61,597 bases of DNA, from the IMG/VR virus record IMGVR_UViG_3300022743_000214, positions 1-61,597 of that record, one strand, 5' to 3'. The number at the start of each line of letters is the position of its first letter. Position 1 is the first letter of the stretch. The position numbers were made by a program, and so were the translations under genes. Origin of the DNA: a virus. This document shows, in pieces, positions 25,378 through 35,456 of this stretch. The notes beneath the pieces were generated by a model that saw nothing but the letters and a program-made list of their open reading frames with translations, did not search any database and had not been told where the DNA came from.

Positions 25378-26568
25378 TTAATATCCTTGTGCAACCCAAG
25401 AAATCAGCCCCGTCATCCGGGTGCCTGATGTGTTTTCAAGAACTGCTGTGAATCCCGTGGTGCTGACAGAGCCAAGAATCCGTGGCACTGCAACTGAAGT
25501 GCCGCCTTTAAAAGTCATCGTGACTTCAGGAGACACCCTGAACAACCGGGCGAAAGACACACTCACGCCATTAGCGGCATTGCTGATGGAGGCGGTTCCT
25601 CGGTCGAAGATGTCTGGCACATCCACCGTGACCCTGAGCCCATCGATGTAGCCGCGATCGGCATTGCTTGAAGTCAGGATGGCTCTGAACAGCGCCCTTT
25701 GGTAGGTGTAGTCACCTTGGATGAAATCCCTGAAGCTGGTGTACCCGGGTGGGTGGCCAGCCTCAAAGATGTCCAGGAAATCCTGATCGGTGATCTCCGT
25801 GGTTGCGAACAAGATGTCACTCACAACCCCGTTGGCATGACGCCTGTACTGTTCGGCCAGAGCAAAAGCTTCACTGAGCTTTAAGGTTTGTGCACGCTTT
25901 AGGCCTTCAGCAAAACTGAACCCCTCAGCCAATGCCAGTTTGTAGGCAATCGTTCGCCCAAAGGCTTCAGCAAAACTCATCGCCTCGCTGATGCTTTTGA
26001 TCTGGCGTTTGGAGATTGCATCGTTTGTTGCAAACGATTCGGCAAACGGCTTGGTGTTGACCTTGGCCGCAACTTCGCCAAACGACAAACTCTCCGCCAC
26101 ACGCAAGATGTAAGCGATGAGGTCTGTGTAGGTTTCGGCGATCGAGATCGTTTCGAACTTCTTGAGAATGACGCTGCGCATCAATCCTTCAGAAATCTGA
26201 AACGACTCCATGACCGCTTTGATGTTCGCGTTGGAAATCTTCTCGCCAAAACTCATACTCTCCACGAATCGAATCGTGTAAGCGATCAGATCGGTGTAGG
26301 TCTCCAAAAACGAAAACACTTCAAACTTCTGAATAACCACCGAACGAGACGAGCCTTCAGCAAACACCATGTATTCGGTCAACGCCTTGATTCCCAGCTT
26401 CTGGCTCAGCTCAGCAAAGCTCAGATCGGTTGCAACGCTTAAGGCATAGACCGCAGGATAGGCTGTGGTCCAGTTCTTACCGGCAGCAGCACTTGACCAA
26501 TTGAACTTGGAGCCTGCCCAGTTGTAGTTCGTACCAGGCGTGCTTGTGACGTTGACAACCTCAGCCAT
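25378..26568 (-). CDS. Tail-tip protein with tandem about 18-residue repeats
   Basis: A 396-aa protein. Residues about 45-235 consist of imperfect repeats of about 18 residues built on Glu-Ser-x-Ser-Phe-x-Glu, grouped in longer 56-residue units that share the segment Thr-Tyr-Thr-Asp-Leu-Ile-Ala-Tyr. The C-terminal 150 residues are beta-rich and end in a conserved-looking Gly-Leu-Ile-Ser-Trp. Likely a tail fibre or shaft protein lying between J and the fibre genes. The repeats would form a long helical or fibrous rod. The exact family is not recognised. Confidence 0.65.
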   Translation of the reverse strand: MAEVVNVTSTPGTNYNWAGSKFNWSSAAAGKNWTTAYPAVYALSVATDLSFAELSQKLGIKALTEYMVFAEGSSRSVVIQKFEVFSFLETYTDLIAYTIRFVESMSFGEKISNANIKAVMESFQISEGLMRSVILKKFETISIAETYTDLIAYILRVAESLSFGEVAAKVNTKPFAESFATNDAISKRQIKSISEAMSFAEAFGRTIAYKLALAEGFSFAEGLKRAQTLKLSEAFALAEQYRRHANGVVSDILFATTEITDQDFLDIFEAGHPPGYTSFRDFIQGDYTYQRALFRAILTSSNADRGYIDGLRVTVDVPDIFDRGTASISNAANGVSVSFARLFRVSPEVTMTFKGGTSVAVPRILGSVSTTGFTAVLENTSGTRMTGLISWVAQGY

Positions 26569-26572
26569 GGGC

Positions 26573-27019
26573 TTAGCTCATCGTGAAGGTAAACACTGCT
26601 GTCAAGCTGTCGTCTGACCCCTTGTTCACCACGGGGAAAACCACGCGGTCGAACATCGTGCCGCTAGAGGATGCATTGAACACACCCGCCTCGGTGATTG
26701 CCCCTGTAGCGTCTCCCGCAAGAAAGCTCGCTGTGAAGGTGAACACCTTGGTGCCTGCCGTGTGAGCGTAGGTGGCAGCATTGCGTTTGAGTTCGGTCAC
26801 CAACGCCGTTTGCGTGGATGCGGCAGCCGTAGAACCTGTGCCCACAGCAATCCAGCCCATCACACCCGGGCGTGCCGATGAGTTTCCAATGGCGTCGGCC
26901 ACAAAATCAAAGCCACCCCCGACGATGATGTTGTCCTTGTGGACCACCTCCACCTCCCCACTCGCTTTGGTGAGCAAGAGGGTGATGGCCCCTTTGATCT
27001 TCATGCCTTCTTCGATCAT
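26573..27019 (-). CDS. Phage tail protein (148 aa), T7/J-associated type
   Basis: A small beta-rich protein with Gly-x-Gly-x-Thr and many Ala/Thr, and a conserved Ile-Thr-Glu-Ala-Gly-Val-Phe-Asn segment found in many small phage tail-fibre-associated proteins. ATG at 27019 has GGAGAAA upstream; an ATG at 27004 is also possible. It lies between J and the repeat protein. A structural tail role is inferred. Confidence 0.6.
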   Translation of the reverse strand: MIEEGMKIKGAITLLLTKASGEVEVVHKDNIIVGGGFDFVADAIGNSSARPGVMGWIAVGTGSTAAASTQTALVTELKRNAATYAHTAGTKVFTFTASFLAGDATGAITEAGVFNASSSGTMFDRVVFPVVNKGSDDSLTAVFTFTMS

Positions 27020-27030
27020 GGATGTTTCTC

Positions 27031-27069
27031 CAAATTAAAAGGCGCTGCACCTATTAGGTACAACGCCTT
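27031..27069 (-). terminator. Terminator-like hairpin after J gene
   Basis: On the minus strand a hairpin with 6-base arms AAGGCG/CGCCTT and an inner ACCT/AGGT pairing is followed by TTTTAATTT and then the GGAGAAA ribosome site of the 148-aa tail gene. It could partly terminate transcripts leaving J. Confidence 0.5.
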
Positions 27070-27095
27070 GGTTGGTAAAAAAATGATTTGTGTTT

Positions 27096-30000
27096 CTAGT
27101 AAAGCTTCAGAGATGAATATCCACTTGCAGGTGGATAAGCACCCACGGCACTTTGCATATCAGTTCCCATCTTGGCGACAAAGAGTCTCCTCTCACTCGC
27201 TGTCTGGCAGACACCGATGCACACCCGGTCGTTCGCACTGATCGCATAGGGCACAACGATGCGGTTAAAGAGCGCATCTTCCAAGAAGAAAGCTCCAGCC
27301 ACGCTGTCGTATCCAACCAGCAAACTCACAGACGCACCGGTGGCAGTCCAGATCACACAAGTGGTGACTTGTGCTGGTACGTACCAAAAGCTCGCATGGA
27401 AAATTCCCGGAATGCTCACTCCCCAGGACACCTTGGTGGTGTCTTTGACCAACACCCCACTGCCATATCGGCCATTGCCATAGCTCACGCCTGTGGCTTC
27501 ACCAGCACTTGGACTGCCGTAACCGCTCAGGTCACCATTCAACCTCAAGCCGTAGATTTCTCCCGCTTGCAAAGTGTCCTCGCGGGCCATCTGAAACCGT
27601 GCATCAATGCTTTTGAGAGCACCGTCATAGGTCCATTGCCTCTTGGCAGCAAGGTCGCCCCAGTTGTAGTTGGCACTTCCCCAGGTCTCTCGGTCATCCA
27701 GCGTTGCACCAATGCTGGCCAACAAGGTGTTCTGCGCTCGGTAGCTTGTGGGGAGCATCACATCAAAGAGGTACTCCGACTGGGCAACCCCACTGTCCAT
27801 CCGTAGAACATTCAACCCATTGACCGACTCCACTGAAGCGAAGTGCTTGATGCCCGGAAAATTCGTAGCCTGTGAATCCACCGTCACCAGTAAATTGGCG
27901 TTTTGCGGTTGTGCAACCACCGTGGATACGAAGGTCGCATCATCCGAATAGATGCCTGGTGAAGCAATGGCTTTGATCCAGAAGTTGCGCTCACCATCAA
28001 AGCCTGATGGCAAGGTGTAACTACTGGACTTAACTTCCGCGATGAAGATTGAGGTGTCCCAAGCGGTGCCCTCACGCAGCTCATAGGCCACGACCTCAGG
28101 TTCAGGGTTTGGCAACCACCGAAACTCCAGTCGATTCGCCGACTGCACCACATCAAACTGACGCACCGCACTTGGAGCCAGGAGCACCAGCTGAAACGTG
28201 GTGACGTTGGTGCTGTACTTGCCCGAGGTGTCAAAGGCGCGGATGTAATAGTTGTACTGCCCTGACGCGCTCTGGTCATGCACGAGCTGCGTGCCCGCAG
28301 TTTGCGCAACCAAATCTGCACTGTCCCAACCACTGCCAACCCGAACCTCATAGCCCGACAGATCTGCATCGGTGTTAGCAGTCCAACTCAGAAGCAAGTC
28401 CGTCGTGCGGCGCATCACCACAAAACCCTGCACATCGTCCGGAGGCATCAACTTGCCAAGAATCGTCTGATTCAGCGTTGTTGCATTGCCTTGCTTGCCA
28501 GAGACTCCTACCGCCCTGACTGTGAAAACATAGTCGCCGGTATCGGCATTGCGGATTTCAAGGTAGTTGTTTGAGACCCTTGGAAGGTTGACGGTGTTGC
28601 CGCCATTGACGCGGTAGCTCACCTGGTATTCCAGCGCACCGAACACCTGCTCCCAAGCCACCTGGATCAAGACAAGCGCCTGATCCTTGACTCGGTACAG
28701 ACTCTCATTGACCACCAGCCCCGTGGGAGCCTGAGGTGCAGTAGACAAGACCGTGATGCTTCGACTTTGCAGCGCAAGGCCTTCTTCGATCGCATCGAAC
28801 TTGCTCGGGTTGTGAGCCAGTGCGGTGACCTCATGCACACCGGGCTCACTCTCCGTGACCTGTACCACCCTAAAGAGTTGAGGCTGGACCTGCGTTGAAG
28901 CCAGCACCCAGATAGCTCCACTTTGGGGTGTCTCTGTGAACGGACTCGTGACCCCTAAGGTTCTGCCGTTGTTGGAGCCAACTTGCCGCTCCTGCACAGT
29001 ACCGCTGGGCGTGATGACAGAGATCGTCCAATTGCCTGCAGGCAAGTCCTGGTCGAGCGTCACACTCACGGTGGTGGCAGCGGCAACGCGACCACCCAAG
29101 CGCATACCGCCTCGCCCCGGGTCGGCCACCTTGATCACATCGCCTGGTCGAACCACGACCCCTTCGAGCCCTGTTCGGAAAGTGGCGATTTCAGATTCGG
29201 ACTGCTCCGAATACAGCAACCACTTGCCAACACGGTTAGCTTGACCCCGGGAAGTACAGCCAAAGGCCACCACATCGGCTTGCACGACGCCATAGCGGGC
29301 AATGCCTGCCATGTCTTCGACGTACTCTACCTTCTGACGGTAAAAGTCATCCGGGTCACACCAAGTGACAAGTGCCACGGTGTGACGAGTTTTGGCAGAA
29401 GACCCTTGGTACGAGAAGTCTCCCCCTACCACGTTGGCTGCTGTGAACTGATACACCGGATCCTGCGGTGCATCTTGTGTCACCGTGATCGAGCCACCCG
29501 CCCAGTAAGCCAGCCCCCTAAAAATGGAGGCCATGTCTTGCACGACTTTGTAGGCTTGTTCACGAGTTTGCAAATACAGGTTGCAGGTAAAACGTGGCTC
29601 ATAGCCACCGTGGCCATCCGGCACTAATTCATCACAGTATTTGGCGGCCCGGTACAAAGCCCACTTGTCCACCTGTGAGGCTGCAATGTAGGAACCCAGG
29701 CCATACCGTGAATTGGTCACCAGGTCATAGAAACACCAGGCGGGGTTGTCTGACCATGCAATCTTGAACAAGCCATCCCACACCCCGACATAGCTTCGAG
29801 TCTCAGGGTAGTAGTTCGATGGGATCTGAACTTTAAGAAGTTTGAGGTCATAGCTTCGCTTGGGGATGCTTGAGAACTGAGAAGCATCGACCCTGAGCGC
29901 CATCAAAGCACTGTTGGGGTATCTCAACTTACTCTCAATGACCTCTGTGTAGGACTCCAGAAAAGTCTTGTTTTGTACATTGACCTCGGTGGAGTCTGCC

Positions 30001-30620
30001 GTGATACGACGCAGCCGAATATCCCATGGGCCATTACCAGCCAAAGGGATGTAGTAGCTGCGCTGGTACTTGGTCGTGGTCTTTCCCGAGACAGTGTCAT
30101 TGACCACTTGGACAAATCCCGCACCGTTGGACTGAAGGTCAATGGCAAAGTTCACCGAAGTTCCGGTGAGGTCCCCAGTGGAAGGGTTTTGGTAGGAAAG
30201 AACAGGAATGCTAACCTTGACCCGAACGGCATCCACATCCGAATCGCTGATTGTGCGAACCACCGCCTGCGAGTACTTGGCCTCGACCCCGACCGAGATT
30301 TCGTTCTCAACAGATGAAAACCCCGGCACATAGCTTTGTTGCTGTGTACCGTTACGGGTTTCAAGCGTGACGCCTGTGAAGTTGAAGCTTCCATCGGCAT
30401 TGAGGATGGGCGTTTCATCCAGGTACACCGAGGCCAGGCCATTGGGCAATCCTTCGATTTCACCTTCGCACACGAGATCGACCACCCGTGCATAGGCTTT
30501 GGAACGCAAACTGTCGGGGGATTCTTGCGCCACTCGGGAGCTTGAACCTCCGCTTTTGCCGCCACCACCTGCGCCGCTGATCAACTTTGAATCAACTGTG
30601 GAATTTGAATCTGCACTCAT
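27096..30620 (-). CDS. J: Tail tip protein J (lambda gpJ-like host-specificity protein)
   Basis: An 1174-aa protein. The Gly/Ser-rich N-terminus, the Val-Val-Asp-Leu-Val-Cys-Glu-Gly-Glu-Ile-Glu-Gly-Leu segment and the long beta-rich body match the TipJ/gpJ central tail fibre hub. Two or three fibronectin type III-like domains occupy about residues 630-960. The C-terminal about 200 residues are probably the receptor-binding part and vary most. gpJ sits at the tail tip and decides the host. The ATG overlaps the gpI gene by 4 bases. Confidence 0.95.
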   Translation of the reverse strand: MSADSNSTVDSKLISGAGGGGKSGGSSSRVAQESPDSLRSKAYARVVDLVCEGEIEGLPNGLASVYLDETPILNADGSFNFTGVTLETRNGTQQQSYVPGFSSVENEISVGVEAKYSQAVVRTISDSDVDAVRVKVSIPVLSYQNPSTGDLTGTSVNFAIDLQSNGAGFVQVVNDTVSGKTTTKYQRSYYIPLAGNGPWDIRLRRITADSTEVNVQNKTFLESYTEVIESKLRYPNSALMALRVDASQFSSIPKRSYDLKLLKVQIPSNYYPETRSYVGVWDGLFKIAWSDNPAWCFYDLVTNSRYGLGSYIAASQVDKWALYRAAKYCDELVPDGHGGYEPRFTCNLYLQTREQAYKVVQDMASIFRGLAYWAGGSITVTQDAPQDPVYQFTAANVVGGDFSYQGSSAKTRHTVALVTWCDPDDFYRQKVEYVEDMAGIARYGVVQADVVAFGCTSRGQANRVGKWLLYSEQSESEIATFRTGLEGVVVRPGDVIKVADPGRGGMRLGGRVAAATTVSVTLDQDLPAGNWTISVITPSGTVQERQVGSNNGRTLGVTSPFTETPQSGAIWVLASTQVQPQLFRVVQVTESEPGVHEVTALAHNPSKFDAIEEGLALQSRSITVLSTAPQAPTGLVVNESLYRVKDQALVLIQVAWEQVFGALEYQVSYRVNGGNTVNLPRVSNNYLEIRNADTGDYVFTVRAVGVSGKQGNATTLNQTILGKLMPPDDVQGFVVMRRTTDLLLSWTANTDADLSGYEVRVGSGWDSADLVAQTAGTQLVHDQSASGQYNYYIRAFDTSGKYSTNVTTFQLVLLAPSAVRQFDVVQSANRLEFRWLPNPEPEVVAYELREGTAWDTSIFIAEVKSSSYTLPSGFDGERNFWIKAIASPGIYSDDATFVSTVVAQPQNANLLVTVDSQATNFPGIKHFASVESVNGLNVLRMDSGVAQSEYLFDVMLPTSYRAQNTLLASIGATLDDRETWGSANYNWGDLAAKRQWTYDGALKSIDARFQMAREDTLQAGEIYGLRLNGDLSGYGSPSAGEATGVSYGNGRYGSGVLVKDTTKVSWGVSIPGIFHASFWYVPAQVTTCVIWTATGASVSLLVGYDSVAGAFFLEDALFNRIVVPYAISANDRVCIGVCQTASERRLFVAKMGTDMQSAVGAYPPASGYSSLKLY

Positions 30621-31210
30621 ATCGCAATCTCATCCACATCAATGCCTGCACTGATCACGGCTGACCCCACAATCAATCGACCGTAGCCCACGGGTACAGG
30701 CCGTCCTTGCGCAGTAGTGTTCACCGCACCGTTGAAGGTGTAGCTCGGCTGGTTCTGAGGTTTTTCTGATGGGTCTGAGCTACTCGGTGCGGGTGAGATC
30801 ATCTGTGCCACGCCACCCAGGATCATGGATGTGCCCACCGAATAGAGCGTGGCTTGTGACAAGAATGCTCCCGCTGCTGCCCACCCCATCGGGTTCCACC
30901 ACGACACAGCAATCAGCGCCGCACCGAGCAGCACTTGCCCCAGTCCATTTCCACCAGCACCTGTGATGACAGGAGAAATGACGATTTTCTGCGCGCCTGT
31001 TGGTTCATGCAGTTGCTCCAAAGCCAAAGAATCTCGGCCACTCAAGACCCGATAGCCCACCCCACGCTCACCAGATGCAATCAACTCGCGCTCGAAAGCT
31101 GGGAAGTTGGCTGACAACGCACGAATAGCCTCTGCCACCGAATGCACCTCCATCTGGTGACGGCGACCAAACACACGCCCTAACTCACCAAGAAGAATGA
31201 TCGTGGTCAT
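30617..31210 (-). CDS. I: Tail assembly protein I (lambda gpI-like)
   Basis: About 197 aa from ATG 31210, which overlaps the stop of the upstream K gene (ATGA); a longer frame starting at 31258 lies inside K. The N-terminal ubiquitin-like part (Leu-Leu-Gly-Glu-Leu-Gly) is followed by a Gly/Ala-rich segment with Trp-Trp-Asn-Pro, typical of lambda gpI. It is needed to assemble the tail tip but its place in the virion is uncertain. Confidence 0.88.
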   Translation of the reverse strand: MTTIILLGELGRVFGRRHQMEVHSVAEAIRALSANFPAFERELIASGERGVGYRVLSGRDSLALEQLHEPTGAQKIVISPVITGAGGNGLGQVLLGAALIAVSWWNPMGWAAAGAFLSQATLYSVGTSMILGGVAQMISPAPSSSDPSEKPQNQPSYTFNGAVNTTAQGRPVPVGYGRLIVGSAVISAGIDVDEIAI

Positions 31211-31917
31211 GTGAGCAGAATCCTGTGCCTCAAAGTGTGTGTTGTGATTTTTTGCCAATAGCCGCCATAAACATCTCGGCTTGAGAGTCGTCCCTGCAAG
31301 TGATGCAAGATGAGCCCATCACCCAAATACACGGCGGCATGGTTTGGGACGGGTGAGACGACTTGCATCAAGAAGCAATCCCCCACCTGCAGTGGTTGAA
31401 CATCAAGCCGCACGAAACCCGATGATTCAAAGTTATCCACATACAAGTTCTCGCCACGCTTCCACCATTCATCGAATCGGTTGAAGTCAGGCAGGTCAAT
31501 GCCCCGCTCCTGCGCGAACCAGTCCCGCACCAGCGAATAGCAGTCGAGTACCCCGTGGGACCACTCACGCCCAACCAGAGGGGCGACATAACCTTGAGGT
31601 TTCAATTCAGCCCACTGCCCGTTGGGGTACGAGACGATGTACCAGTGCAAGCCAGATGCTTCACACGCCACGCGATCAGCCTGACTCGGAGTTGGTGGCA
31701 AGGCCGGATGGGAATGCACCACCGCCACGATCTCGCCCATGGCATCTGCTCGCGCATAGTCCTTGGGATCGATCACAAACTGGTCGGTACCGACACCCAA
31801 ATTGGCGCATGGCACATAGAGCTCCTTGCCCTTGCACACCACGAGTAAGCCGCAGCTCTCTCTTGGATAAGCCGCCTTTGCATGCTCAAACGCTGCTGAT
31901 TGATTGACTTCATTCAT
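31207..31917 (-). CDS. K: Tail tip protein K (Mov34/JAMM plus NlpC/P60 domains)
   Basis: About 236 aa from ATG 31917, which overlaps the stop of the L gene (ATGA). The N-terminal half has the JAMM motif His-Ser-His-Pro followed by Ser-Gln-Ala-Asp, and the C-terminal half an NlpC/P60 domain with Asp-Cys-Tyr-Ser and Asn-His-Ala-Ala-Val. This matches lambda gpK, a tail-tip protein with peptidoglycan hydrolase features. A longer frame to 32007 overlaps L and lacks support. Confidence 0.9.
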   Translation of the reverse strand: MNEVNQSAAFEHAKAAYPRESCGLLVVCKGKELYVPCANLGVGTDQFVIDPKDYARADAMGEIVAVVHSHPALPPTPSQADRVACEASGLHWYIVSYPNGQWAELKPQGYVAPLVGREWSHGVLDCYSLVRDWFAQERGIDLPDFNRFDEWWKRGENLYVDNFESSGFVRLDVQPLQVGDCFLMQVVSPVPNHAAVYLGDGLILHHLQGRLSSRDVYGGYWQKITTHTLRHRILLT

Positions 31918-32618
31918 CGGATCAACCCCGCAGCCGGAAACCCACCAAAGGGCAGCTCCGCATTTGTGCCAAAACGCTTTTGACATGAGCTCAGTCGCTT
32001 GCCGCAAGCATCTGCAACGCTTGATGTGACCGATTCATCATTGGCATTGAAATAGGCACTCCCTGTGTAGCCACACTCTGCACCCCGGTAACCCCATGGG
32101 CAGACGTTTTGCACGACTTGTCTTCGGGGTAAGGACACGCCTTCCAAGTCAAACGACGCAGCGAGTTCAAACTCGACCACATCGCGAGTCTCTTTGGACT
32201 TGCGATCAACAAAGAACACATCATCCGCAAACTGAGCGGTTGGATCTGCTGTTGGATTGGTACCAGATGCAAAATTCACCGCATCCAGATACTTGGCCAG
32301 CGTGCGCTTGCGCGTGACCTTGGCACCAATCAAGTCCTGATACGAGAGGATGAGCGCGGTGATCGTGCCCTTGACGTTAGCTACTCTGAGTTTGGGTCTC
32401 GGGCTTTGCCCGTTTCCTATGAACTCAAAGCCTTCAACGATGATGGGGTACGGCTCATACACATTGCCTTGCCAGACAACTTGTCGGAGCAATTCGTTGG
32501 TGCCAGCATGAAATCGCACAACCCCTTCATTGAATAGACTCATATCGAGCTCGAACAACTCAATGACCGAACTGGGTGCGAGTTTTTGAATTTCAGAGGT
32601 GATCGATATGACAGTCAT
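31914..32618 (-). CDS. L: Minor tail protein L
   Basis: A 234-aa gpL-like tail tip protein. The Asn-Val-Cys-Pro-Trp-Gly-Tyr-Arg-Gly segment and four conserved Cys (in Cys-Pro, Glu-Cys-Gly-Tyr, Ala-Cys-Gly-Lys and Ser-Cys-Gln) are the 4Fe-4S ligands known in lambda gpL. It is part of the tail tip hub. GAGGAA precedes the ATG. It is in the usual order M-L-K-I-J. Confidence 0.93.
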   Translation of the reverse strand: MTVISITSEIQKLAPSSVIELFELDMSLFNEGVVRFHAGTNELLRQVVWQGNVYEPYPIIVEGFEFIGNGQSPRPKLRVANVKGTITALILSYQDLIGAKVTRKRTLAKYLDAVNFASGTNPTADPTAQFADDVFFVDRKSKETRDVVEFELAASFDLEGVSLPRRQVVQNVCPWGYRGAECGYTGSAYFNANDESVTSSVADACGKRLSSCQKRFGTNAELPFGGFPAAGLIR

Positions 32619-32646
32619 GTCTTGTATTCCTCATACTCACGCTTCA

Positions 32647-32985
32647 TCAACTCAAATCAAACACCTGTCGGAACGTGGCCTTGATGTGCTCGATGTTTGG
32701 TTCTTCAATCGTGCGACTCCACTCTTCGCACACAAACTTAGCTGCCAGCCCGCTGGGTGACGTCCAGTCGAAACATTCCACTGCCCCTCGGGCATTTAAG
32801 AAGGCGTCAATGGCAGCAGCGTCTGTGGTGGTCTTGCCGTGAAACTCAACACTCCAGACCTCAGGCTTGGTGTTGAGTCCAAACGCCATGCGTTGCTCAT
32901 AGCCATCCCCAAAGGACACCTTGTGCACGCTGGGTTTGACTGAGAGCGCTGCACCCACGGATGGAATCCATGTGAAGCTCGCCAT
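32647..32985 (-). CDS. M: Minor tail protein M
   Basis: A 112-aa gpM-like protein with the Trp-Ile-Pro...Val-Ser-Phe-Gly-Asp-Gly-Tyr-Glu-Gln-Arg segment typical of phage tail tip proteins. It contributes to the tail tip complex with L. AAGGAAT precedes the ATG. It lies between the tape-measure and L genes. Confidence 0.9.
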   Translation of the reverse strand: MASFTWIPSVGAALSVKPSVHKVSFGDGYEQRMAFGLNTKPEVWSVEFHGKTTTDAAAIDAFLNARGAVECFDWTSPSGLAAKFVCEEWSRTIEEPNIEHIKATFRQVFDLS

Positions 32986-33014
32986 TTGCTATTCCTTAAA
33001 GGTTTGATCTGCCA

Positions 33015-35456
33015 TCAATTCAACTTGCGAGGATCAAGCAGTCCACCTGCACGTTTTTGGTTGAGCAACTCTTGTCGCACGGCACTTGAGATCGCTTTAC
33101 CAAGGTCCTTGCCCTGACTGCCCGTCACACTCGTTCCTGCTTCGGACACACTCACAGAGATATTGAACACATCGCCGGAAAATCCACCGCTTTTCATGGT
33201 CACGGGAATGGACCTGCCGTCAGGCAGTGGTACATAGGCCTCGGGGTTGCTACCCTCACCGAACACCGCGAGCTGCGGCGAGCTGGCCACACCCCCACTG
33301 GCATAGGCTCTGAGTTGCAAAGGGCCGCCTGAGGTCATGATTCCGCCATTGGCAAATCCAAAGAAACTTCCCATCGCGTTGGCCATGGGCATCGTGATTG
33401 ATTTCTGAATTTGAATCTTGATCAGATCAGAAATGATTGAGGTGGCCAGTGACCGAAAATCAAGCTTTCCTGTCATCACAAAGTTGGTGAGCGCATCGGT
33501 CATGCCGTTAAACGCTTTGGTGGTCACCGCTTCGATTTGCTTGCCCACCTGCTCGGTCTCTTCTCCGAGCGTTCTAAGCGCCTTAGAAAATCCAGCCCCA
33601 GGATCTGAGAGTTCTAGGGCACGCTGACCCAACAACTTCGCCCCATCGGCTGCCTGGCGTGCTGCTTCCTCAATGCGACGAAACGATTCAGCTAGTTTGT
33701 CGTTACCGGGAGCCGCCTCGACCATTTCTCTAGCCTTGGCTGCAAGTTCAGCCAATTCAGCCGCGCTTGACTTACGCGCTTCGGAGAGGCGCTTCAAGGA
33801 TTCAATCTCGCTGATCGCACCCGAGTCCTTGAGCGTTTTGATTTGCTCTTCGGCTGCTCTCAGCTGCCCTTGCGCACGGGCCACTTGCTCGGTGATGTCC
33901 TTCAAGGTTTCACCAGGCAACTTGATCTCGCGCTCAAGGTTGGATTGCTGCGCATCACGCTCGAGCTTTTGGCGCTTTAAGGTGACCTCGTTGAGCTTGT
34001 CTTGCAGCTTGATCTTGTCCTGCGCAGTTCTGGCAACGGTAGCTAATCCCTTTTGCAGGATGGATTCCTCTTGGCCGTAAAGAGATCCAAGCTTATCTGT
34101 GAAGTCCTGCTGCGCACTCAATCGTGCATCGCTGGCTTGTTTGAAACTGAGGTACCCCTGTCTCTCATAGAGATCAATGATCTTTTGACGATCTTTGAGC
34201 AGTCCCGACTCCACATCGGTCATGGCCTGCAACTGCTTGATCTCGCTCTCAATCTTGAACATCGCCGTGGCAGTCGTGGCGTTGCCAGCTGAGCTGTAGT
34301 TCAGTTTGGACTTACCGCTGTGCGCAGCTTCCTCTTCACCCTTGTTGATCTCTTCAAAGCGCTGTTTGACGGCATCTGCCAACAGCGGCATCTTCCACAA
34401 ATCCACATAGTTCTTGTTGGCCTTCTCCACTATGGCGTTGCGCTTATCCAGCGCTGCCTTGAGGGTGGCTTGGTTCTCTTCGGAGAAAGGATTGAGCCCT
34501 TTGCCACCCGCCATGAAGGTGCCCATCAGCTCCATATCGGCCCAGACCGCTTCGAAGCTTCCCACCACGGCCTTGACCATGAGCATGATGCCTCTGAGTG
34601 AGTCGATCACGATGGCCAAACCATAGGCCACATCCTGCGCCCAGGACTTCAATGTCCCTTCTTCACGCAGCTTGAGCATCCCTTGGGCGACACTTTCTGT
34701 TCCAAACACCACGAGCTTGAATTGCCCAACCAGTTCTTCCAGGGCTGGAATGGCTGAGGTGACCAAGGTCTGGGCTACAAAGCTGTGCTCTGCCCGCATA
34801 CGCCCCAACGCCTTACTGGCTTGTTCGGCAGATTCAATCTGCTCTGCAGTCAGTCGGATGTTCAGGTCCTGGTTATTGGCCAGATCTTTCAAGAACGGCA
34901 GCATGGATGCGCCAGATTTGCCAAACAACTCGAGCGCAATCGCAGTTTTGCCCGCACCATCTTGAAAATCGCCAAGCTTTAGGGCAATGTCATTCATCAC
35001 CTCTGCAGGGTCCCGCAGATTGCCCCCTGCATCCTTGGCTTTGACACCCAAAAACGCAAGCGCTTGCGTTGCACCCTTGGTTTCATCGTCGACACCGGCT
35101 AGACCTTTGGAGAGTTTGACCAACCCCACGCCAATTTGATCCATGGCAGTGCCAGAGATAGTGGCCACAGGCGCAAACCCCGACAGTGCTTCAGCACTCG
35201 CACCCGTTTGTTCCGACAAATGCTGCAAAGCAGCCGCTGTCTCCAGCGTATGCATCACGAGCTCTTTGAGTGCCTCAACCGATTCAACCCCAACAGCGAG
35301 CGCAAAGGCTGTTTTGGCAACTTCAGCCACCTTCTCGAGGTTGGACTTCATGCTCTCGGTTTGTTGCTCCAGAAAACGGGCCGTCTTGCCCATATCTTCC
35401 TGAAACTCAGCCGTCTCCGCAGCGAGTTTGACCACCAGTGAACCGATATCAGCCAT
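33015..35456 (-). CDS. H: Tape-measure protein (lambda gpH-like)
   Basis: An 813-aa protein with long coiled-coil stretches (about residues 450-700), hydrophobic segments in the middle, and a Gly-rich C-terminus including Phe-Gly-Phe-Ala-Asn-Gly-Gly. These are normal for tape-measure proteins that set tail length. Size predicts a tail of roughly 120 nm on the usual ratio of about 0.15 nm per residue (rough estimate). The start overlaps the end of the gpT frame by 8 bases. Confidence 0.93.
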   Translation of the reverse strand: MADIGSLVVKLAAETAEFQEDMGKTARFLEQQTESMKSNLEKVAEVAKTAFALAVGVESVEALKELVMHTLETAAALQHLSEQTGASAEALSGFAPVATISGTAMDQIGVGLVKLSKGLAGVDDETKGATQALAFLGVKAKDAGGNLRDPAEVMNDIALKLGDFQDGAGKTAIALELFGKSGASMLPFLKDLANNQDLNIRLTAEQIESAEQASKALGRMRAEHSFVAQTLVTSAIPALEELVGQFKLVVFGTESVAQGMLKLREEGTLKSWAQDVAYGLAIVIDSLRGIMLMVKAVVGSFEAVWADMELMGTFMAGGKGLNPFSEENQATLKAALDKRNAIVEKANKNYVDLWKMPLLADAVKQRFEEINKGEEEAAHSGKSKLNYSSAGNATTATAMFKIESEIKQLQAMTDVESGLLKDRQKIIDLYERQGYLSFKQASDARLSAQQDFTDKLGSLYGQEESILQKGLATVARTAQDKIKLQDKLNEVTLKRQKLERDAQQSNLEREIKLPGETLKDITEQVARAQGQLRAAEEQIKTLKDSGAISEIESLKRLSEARKSSAAELAELAAKAREMVEAAPGNDKLAESFRRIEEAARQAADGAKLLGQRALELSDPGAGFSKALRTLGEETEQVGKQIEAVTTKAFNGMTDALTNFVMTGKLDFRSLATSIISDLIKIQIQKSITMPMANAMGSFFGFANGGIMTSGGPLQLRAYASGGVASSPQLAVFGEGSNPEAYVPLPDGRSIPVTMKSGGFSGDVFNISVSVSEAGTSVTGSQGKDLGKAISSAVRQELLNQKRAGGLLDPRKLN

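Noticed and set aside
24440-30620. Diversity-generating retroelement acting on the tail genes
   Set aside because: No reverse transcriptase and no template/variable repeat pair was found.
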